DNA of 64,000 bases from Diphasiastrum complanatum (taxonomy: Eukaryota; Streptophyta; Lycopodiopsida; Lycopodiales; Lycopodiaceae), in assembly GCA_029204225.1 (NCBI GenBank), contig CM055102.1, forward strand, positions 43,156,744 through 43,220,743, in the 5' to 3' direction. Positions 59,876-64,000 of this stretch are shown here, in pieces; positions within the stretch are counted from its first letter, which is position 1, and each line of letters starts with the position of its first letter. Under the pieces are notes generated by a model, which was not told the DNA's origin, searched no databases, and worked only from the letters and a program-made list of their open reading frames with translations. The position numbers were made by a program, and so were the translations under genes.

Positions 59876-61458
59876 AGCACTAGATACTGCTGTTAGGATA
59901 GACCCACTTTCAAAACACAGTTACTTTACCTTCATAGCTAAAGATCTAAAGAAAGCATAAATCATTCTAGATTCTTAGAAAATCTAAAAATTCTTTGCTT
60001 TTTTTTAGTACGTGATGCTTCATTCACCTTTTGTAAATGTGATTCAAACTAGCTCCTAAGCAAAAGTGAGGGGCAATGAACCTTGCACGAGTTGTGCAAA
60101 ATTGAAACCTTTACAAGCATAGAAGCTTCAACTTACCGTCTTCATATTGGAGACTTTGGAAATAGCTCTTTCAAAGCCCATTGCCAATCACCAAAGTTCG
60201 CTTTTAGATTTGTCTGAATCTTGAACACGCATTACTTGGTGCTACCACAACTCAAAAATTGTTTCCTTTTCGCTCAACATCATGCCATGTTCTGCCACAC
60301 ATGGAGTATCAGCACATGATCTTCTTTATGGTGACCATTGTTATTGGCAACATCCTTCGAAAGAGGATAAATACATTTGGCATACAGCTAGAGTAGCTCT
60401 TTTTATCATTTTCTAAAAATAGGAATTCAGTAGTTTCTAATGAGCTTCAGTTTCCATCTATTACTACTATGCACGGGATGAAAGTAGAATTTCCCCAAGA
60501 TATATTTCACTAGTCTTTTCAGATACTTTTGCTAACGTCTTATTGCTCTATGTAAATTTGTGCATACTTCTAGTCATTGATACAGAGAGAAAATGTTCCT
60601 ACTCATCAGGCGCTGATAGTATTAGTAGTACTTGCCCCAAAAACTTGGCAAAAAATTTGAACCAGTTAGATGCACTCTCAAGATAATGACAGGCCTTATG
60701 CACATCTATTGTAGATAGTCAAGTCAAATGCAAGACTCAACAAATCGTGTGAGATATTCAAAGAGCAAAAATTTTCCAGCTGAAATTTATTTTCAGGAAG
60801 GTTTGATCACCACAAGCCTGACCTTGAGAGTAGCATATTCACTTAGGATTTGTAGTTTCTACATGCTGCTAGTCTTTCAAATCAGTGTTACTGTTTGGCT
60901 TGCTCCGGACTTTAATACATATCCTGTATGTGTTCTGAGATTCAGATCAAGCTTAGTTTTATACACCAAAGGTGCAGGTTCTCCTGTTCTACAAGGGACA
61001 GAAAATTGTACAGTTCGCATACGCATCTAACCAGTCTTTCTAACTAATATAGCTAGAAAGATCAGTACGAATAAACTAAAACACTTGTTAGCTGATCGAA
61101 GATATCTCAAAACCATTGAAGCTGGCACAATGAAAAATGTTGTAGTCTGTTATGCTATTTCAAAAGTTTCCAAGCTTTCGCAGATAAAACTGAGTGACGA
61201 AATTGCACCAATTTAGATCGTTCATCGTCAGCTTCATTGATGAAAGCAATCTCAATGAGCCGAAATCAAAGAAGGTGAACGACTGAACCGCAAATATTGT
61301 GTGACTTCCCCTTCAAGAATCAGGGGGTTTGATTTCATAAATTATCAAGGCCTTCAAGACCTAAAACACATGGTAGTGATTGCAAATATAAGATCTACAA
61401 ACCAATGCTCTTTTATGTTAGAAACAAATGTACACACTTAACGTCCTAGATAATGTTT
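59876..61458. other. Spacer containing the probable 3' UTR of the last gene
   Basis: No other gene is supported. The gene at 61459 is on the minus strand, so its 3' untranslated region lies in the right part. A minus-strand AATAAA at 60786-60791 is one possible polyadenylation signal but is far from the stop codon. Confidence 0.35.
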
Positions 61459-64000
61459 CTAGCTCTGCAATTTTGATAATGAGATCTTGTGAGACTTTTG
61501 GCGTTTGTGGAAAGCTGGATTCCTGTGTCGCTGCATACGCCTTTTGCGCGTTGAATCCCCCCAACTTTTGATACACAGAACTGGATCTTCTGAAGGAAAC
61601 TTTGATATCTCATCTTCAGAGTCAAGCTGTTGAGAATTTGTTGGAGGGGTGAGACTCCACAAATCTTCCTCCTCAGAGTTATTAAGGCTGTTGGGTTTGC
61701 CAGCTTGTAGACCTATAACCTGATTAGAACCTTCTCCCTCAAAAGCAGCATAGCATGCACAACCTGCAACACTGCCATTCCGAACCAAATGTTTGTTGTA
61801 GCGTGCATCCATATTAAGTGCTTCTCCTGATTTTGCTTCTGGAGTTCTCAAAGAGGAATCACTTGGCAAGGTTTTTGACTGATGACACTTCTTGCTCAGC
61901 TTCCTCCTCTTAGCAGTTGCTGCTCCAGCATTCTTTTGAGAGGATAACTTTTCAGGGTTGCCCATTCCATGCTGCTCATGCAAAACATTCTCATCTCCTT
62001 TTGTGTTCAAAGAAGTCGAGTCAAAATCAGGATTTGGCCATTGGGCAGATTCTCTCTTCTTTTGAGAGGATGACTTGTCCTGATTACCCGATCCATGCTC
62101 CTCGTGTATAAGATCGTCACCTCCTTTCATGGTCAAAGTATTTGAGCTTACAACAGGCCTTGGCCTTTGAGCAGATTCTTTCTTCATACTTTCAGCGTTA
62201 CATACTTCCTCTAAGGATGAAATTTGTATCTTGCTGTGCAATGCATCATATTTCAATTTCAGAGAAGAAGGACCAGGTTTTCGAGTAGTATTACAGCCTC
62301 CAGAATTACCTCGGTCATTTCCCAACTGTGCCAAATGATCAGCCGAAGAACTAGAAGACTTTTGTAGAGGACTGCAAGCTCTTTCTTTGTCAGAGCCTTT
62401 TGAAGGCAATGATGCAATTGGCAAAAGGCTTACTAATATCGATGCAGCTAAATTTGCACTTTCATCTAGACATAGAGAGTGGTCATCTTCACAATTGTCT
62501 TCTGCAGTAGGCCTAATAGATGCAGGTGTTTTCTCAGGTACATATCGAGACTTCGGGTTGGTACTGATTCTTTCATCGGGAACTGTATTCCCAGCAACAT
62601 TTGTACTGCTCTCATGTAATTTTGAACTTGCCTCAGAGCATTGCTGCCCAGCAGGAGTTGCAGTACTCGTCAATGTGGAACTATGGCTTACAACAGCTGT
62701 CCTTCCATTGCATTCCATGGATGCAGGCAGAATTTTATTTTCTTCAGAAGCCTCCGAGGCTTTGGAAGATTGTCTTACAACCAATGAATCAAAACAAACT
62801 GATTTTGAATTAGTCGTACCTGCTATTTCATGGGGTGAATTCTCAGCTGGGGCTACATGATCTGAGCCATAATTTTCTACACTTCCGCCCTCGCAAAGAT
62901 TGGGCTCCACACTTGTAGGATTCAACATATCTTCTTCCACTGTTGTCACCGTGGATCCAAAACTTGCAACAATTTCTTCCTCAGGTGTAGTAAGATCCAA
63001 GCTCTCTGAAGAGCTTAGCAGCTTCGACTCAGGTTCTCGGCTCAATGGACCATTGTTAACATCTCCATCTAAGGTTAAGCATTTTGGCATCACACAAGCT
63101 CGTGGCTTGTTAAGGCCTTCTGTTGCTACTGACGCAACCAACTTCAACTGCTCCTTCCCAACTTTAAAGGGCTGTTGCTCTTCAACTCTAATGGACTGCT
63201 GCTCTGGGGATGCCTTGAGGGGGCGTATCTCAGTTCCCTGCAGTGATTCTGTTCCCTTTTCCTCTTCTAGAGTCACCTTTCCTAGATCTGTGGGAAAATT
63301 TTCAAGAGGCCCTTTATGCCTAGCTTCATTTCTTGCAGTATTCATGGGCTTTTCAACTTTTGTATGGCTTTGATCAGTAGTAAGCCTTTCATGTACAACC
63401 ACTGGTCTATTGAAGTCTGACTTAGAGTAATCAAAATTCTCCTTTGCATCACTGACAGCTTCACCACACAAATATGTCTTGACGTTATCTTCTGTCTCTG
63501 CTACACCCACCTCACGAGGAGAATAAATTTGGTCTACGTCAGACATCTTGTCAGCACTTGCATTTGCACCAAAAATAAGTGGCGTATCTATTCTTGAAGC
63601 CTTTGGAAAATTGGACTCCTCACGCTCTGCTTTGACCAGATTGTCTTGAAGCTTGTTCAACACAAAACTTGTTGATAATCCTGCCCCTTCATCAATAACT
63701 GAAGTTTTTTTAGATGTTTTGATGTCTTGTGACATCCACATGGCTTTGCTTGATGACAAACTCTCTCCAGAATAAGCTGGAACTGACATAATTGTAAACT
63801 CATTACTGTCCAAGAGACTTCCTGGCCTCAATTCCAAGTCTAATCCAGATTTGCTCATATGGCTACTGATGGCCTTGCTCTCTAAACCAAACTCTTTTAG
63901 AATTCCCTGGTCAGCTACCCTGCTCAAGCCGTCATGGGCATGCCTAACATTGTAGCTATCAGGTTGGGCAACTTGGCTTCCCCATTCTTTGATTAATCTA
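61459..64000 (-). CDS. Large host exon, Ser/Glu-rich nuclear-type protein (partial)
   Basis: Minus-strand frame open from the right window edge to a TAG at 61459-61461, at least 845 codons; no start codon is needed inside the window because the frame continues beyond it. This is the only long frame without retroelement motifs and it is free of stops, so it is probably the last exon of an expressed host gene. The protein is polar, Ser/Glu/Lys-rich and probably largely disordered. Basic clusters AKRRKLSKKCHQ and, near the C-terminus, TRKRRMQRHRNPAFHKRQK look like nuclear localisation signals. Just before the C-terminus an acidic motif reads EEEDLWSLTPP. A 41-residue tandem repeat lies at 61934-62184. 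I do not recognise the family; a nuclear regulatory or chromatin role is inference only. Confidence 0.72.
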   Translation of the reverse strand, partial: RLIKEWGSQVAQPDSYNVRHAHDGLSRVADQGILKEFGLESKAISSHMSKSGLDLELRPGSLLDSNEFTIMSVPAYSGESLSSSKAMWMSQDIKTSKKTSVIDEGAGLSTSFVLNKLQDNLVKAEREESNFPKASRIDTPLIFGANASADKMSDVDQIYSPREVGVAETEDNVKTYLCGEAVSDAKENFDYSKSDFNRPVVVHERLTTDQSHTKVEKPMNTARNEARHKGPLENFPTDLGKVTLEEEKGTESLQGTEIRPLKASPEQQSIRVEEQQPFKVGKEQLKLVASVATEGLNKPRACVMPKCLTLDGDVNNGPLSREPESKLLSSSESLDLTTPEEEIVASFGSTVTTVEEDMLNPTSVEPNLCEGGSVENYGSDHVAPAENSPHEIAGTTNSKSVCFDSLVVRQSSKASEASEENKILPASMECNGRTAVVSHSSTLTSTATPAGQQCSEASSKLHESSTNVAGNTVPDERISTNPKSRYVPEKTPASIRPTAEDNCEDDHSLCLDESANLAASILVSLLPIASLPSKGSDKERACSPLQKSSSSSADHLAQLGNDRGNSGGCNTTRKPGPSSLKLKYDALHSKIQISSLEEVCNAESMKKESAQRPRPVVSSNTLTMKGGDDLIHEEHGSGNQDKSSSQKKRESAQWPNPDFDSTSLNTKGDENVLHEQHGMGNPEKLSSQKNAGAATAKRRKLSKKCHQSKTLPSDSSLRTPEAKSGEALNMDARYNKHLVRNGSVAGCACYAAFEGEGSNQVIGLQAGKPNSLNNSEEEDLWSLTPPTNSQQLDSEDEISKFPSEDPVLCIKSWGDSTRKRRMQRHRNPAFHKRQKSHKISLSKLQS
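61934..62184 (-). repeat. In-frame tandem duplication, about 41 codons twice
   Basis: Two adjacent units within the host exon: one with ESAQRPRPVVSS and HEEHGSGNQDKSSSQK, the next with ESAQWPNPDFDS and HEQHGMGNPEKLSSQK. Unit length is about 123-126 bases and identity is moderate, so the duplication is old and the frame was kept. Confidence 0.9.

Noticed and set aside
62387-63373. Plus-strand frames of up to 157 codons opposite the host exon
   Set aside because: Shadows of the 845-codon minus-strand frame with no signature of their own.

Overview
This is a repeat-dominated nuclear window from a land plant with a large genome. The evidence is dense, nested and decayed LTR retrotransposons: Ty1/copia elements primed with the plant initiator-Met tRNA site TGGTATCAGAGC, and Ty3/gypsy elements with a TGGCRCCGTTGCC-type primer site. 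AT-rich spacer, a foldback DNA element and long CT microsatellites fill the rest. No operons, CRISPR arrays, rRNA or tRNA genes were seen. A fern, other non-seed plant or conifer would fit, but the sequence alone does not settle it.

Layout. 1-0.66 kb: a broken, unrecognised protein-coding remnant on the minus strand. 1.1-2.75 kb: remains of a copia element (LTR, primer site, stub of gag, second LTR). 3.2-3.8 kb: an array of short GATAC/GTATC palindromes around a foldback. 4.7-11.5 kb: three truncated copia elements (E plus, F minus, G plus). 11.9-15.3 kb: gypsy element M with one intact 450-codon gag and an odd G/T-rich leader. 15.3-18 kb: leader and LTR of copia element H. 18.7-20 kb: gypsy LTR and integrase fragment R. 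20-22 kb: copia remnant J, then (CT)74. 24-25.7 kb: element I with a 528-codon open frame that looks like a drifted reverse transcriptase. 26.5-41 kb: a nested stack, with copia B (minus) split by copia C (plus) and a gypsy LTR (N) split by copia D (minus, perfect TATTG duplication). 42-46.8 kb: AT-rich spacer with no supportable gene. 46.9-49.5 kb: copia RT fragment K, cut by a solo-LTR-like insertion holding a 458-bp CT microsatellite and by a foldback element. 49.5-52.4 kb: element L, a sister of D and E. 52.4-55.6 kb: gypsy gag O fused to copia RT P. 57.2-59.2 kb: copia integrase Q. 61.5-64 kb: the only credible host gene, a long minus-strand exon open to the window edge.

Families. D, E and L are copies of one copia family; D and E share the same gag stop codon, and L lacks that part of gag. 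C and F gag proteins are close relatives. B, J, K and the 1.9-2.7 kb LTR form a second copia group. G and I share an unusual 3' region. R and O share a gypsy LTR in opposite orientations. No element appears autonomous: every pol is frameshifted, truncated or lacks catalytic residues. C was nevertheless inserted fairly recently, since its LTRs differ at about eleven positions in roughly 615 bases by eye, so these elements were probably moved by enzymes supplied elsewhere in the genome.

No clear new biological system was found. The best candidates for follow-up are the drifted but open pol frames in C and I, the CACACRTGTG palindrome recurring in LTRs of several families, the gag-only gypsy element with three zinc knuckles, the foldback element at 48.7 kb, the palindrome array at 3.2 kb and the unassigned remnant at the left edge.
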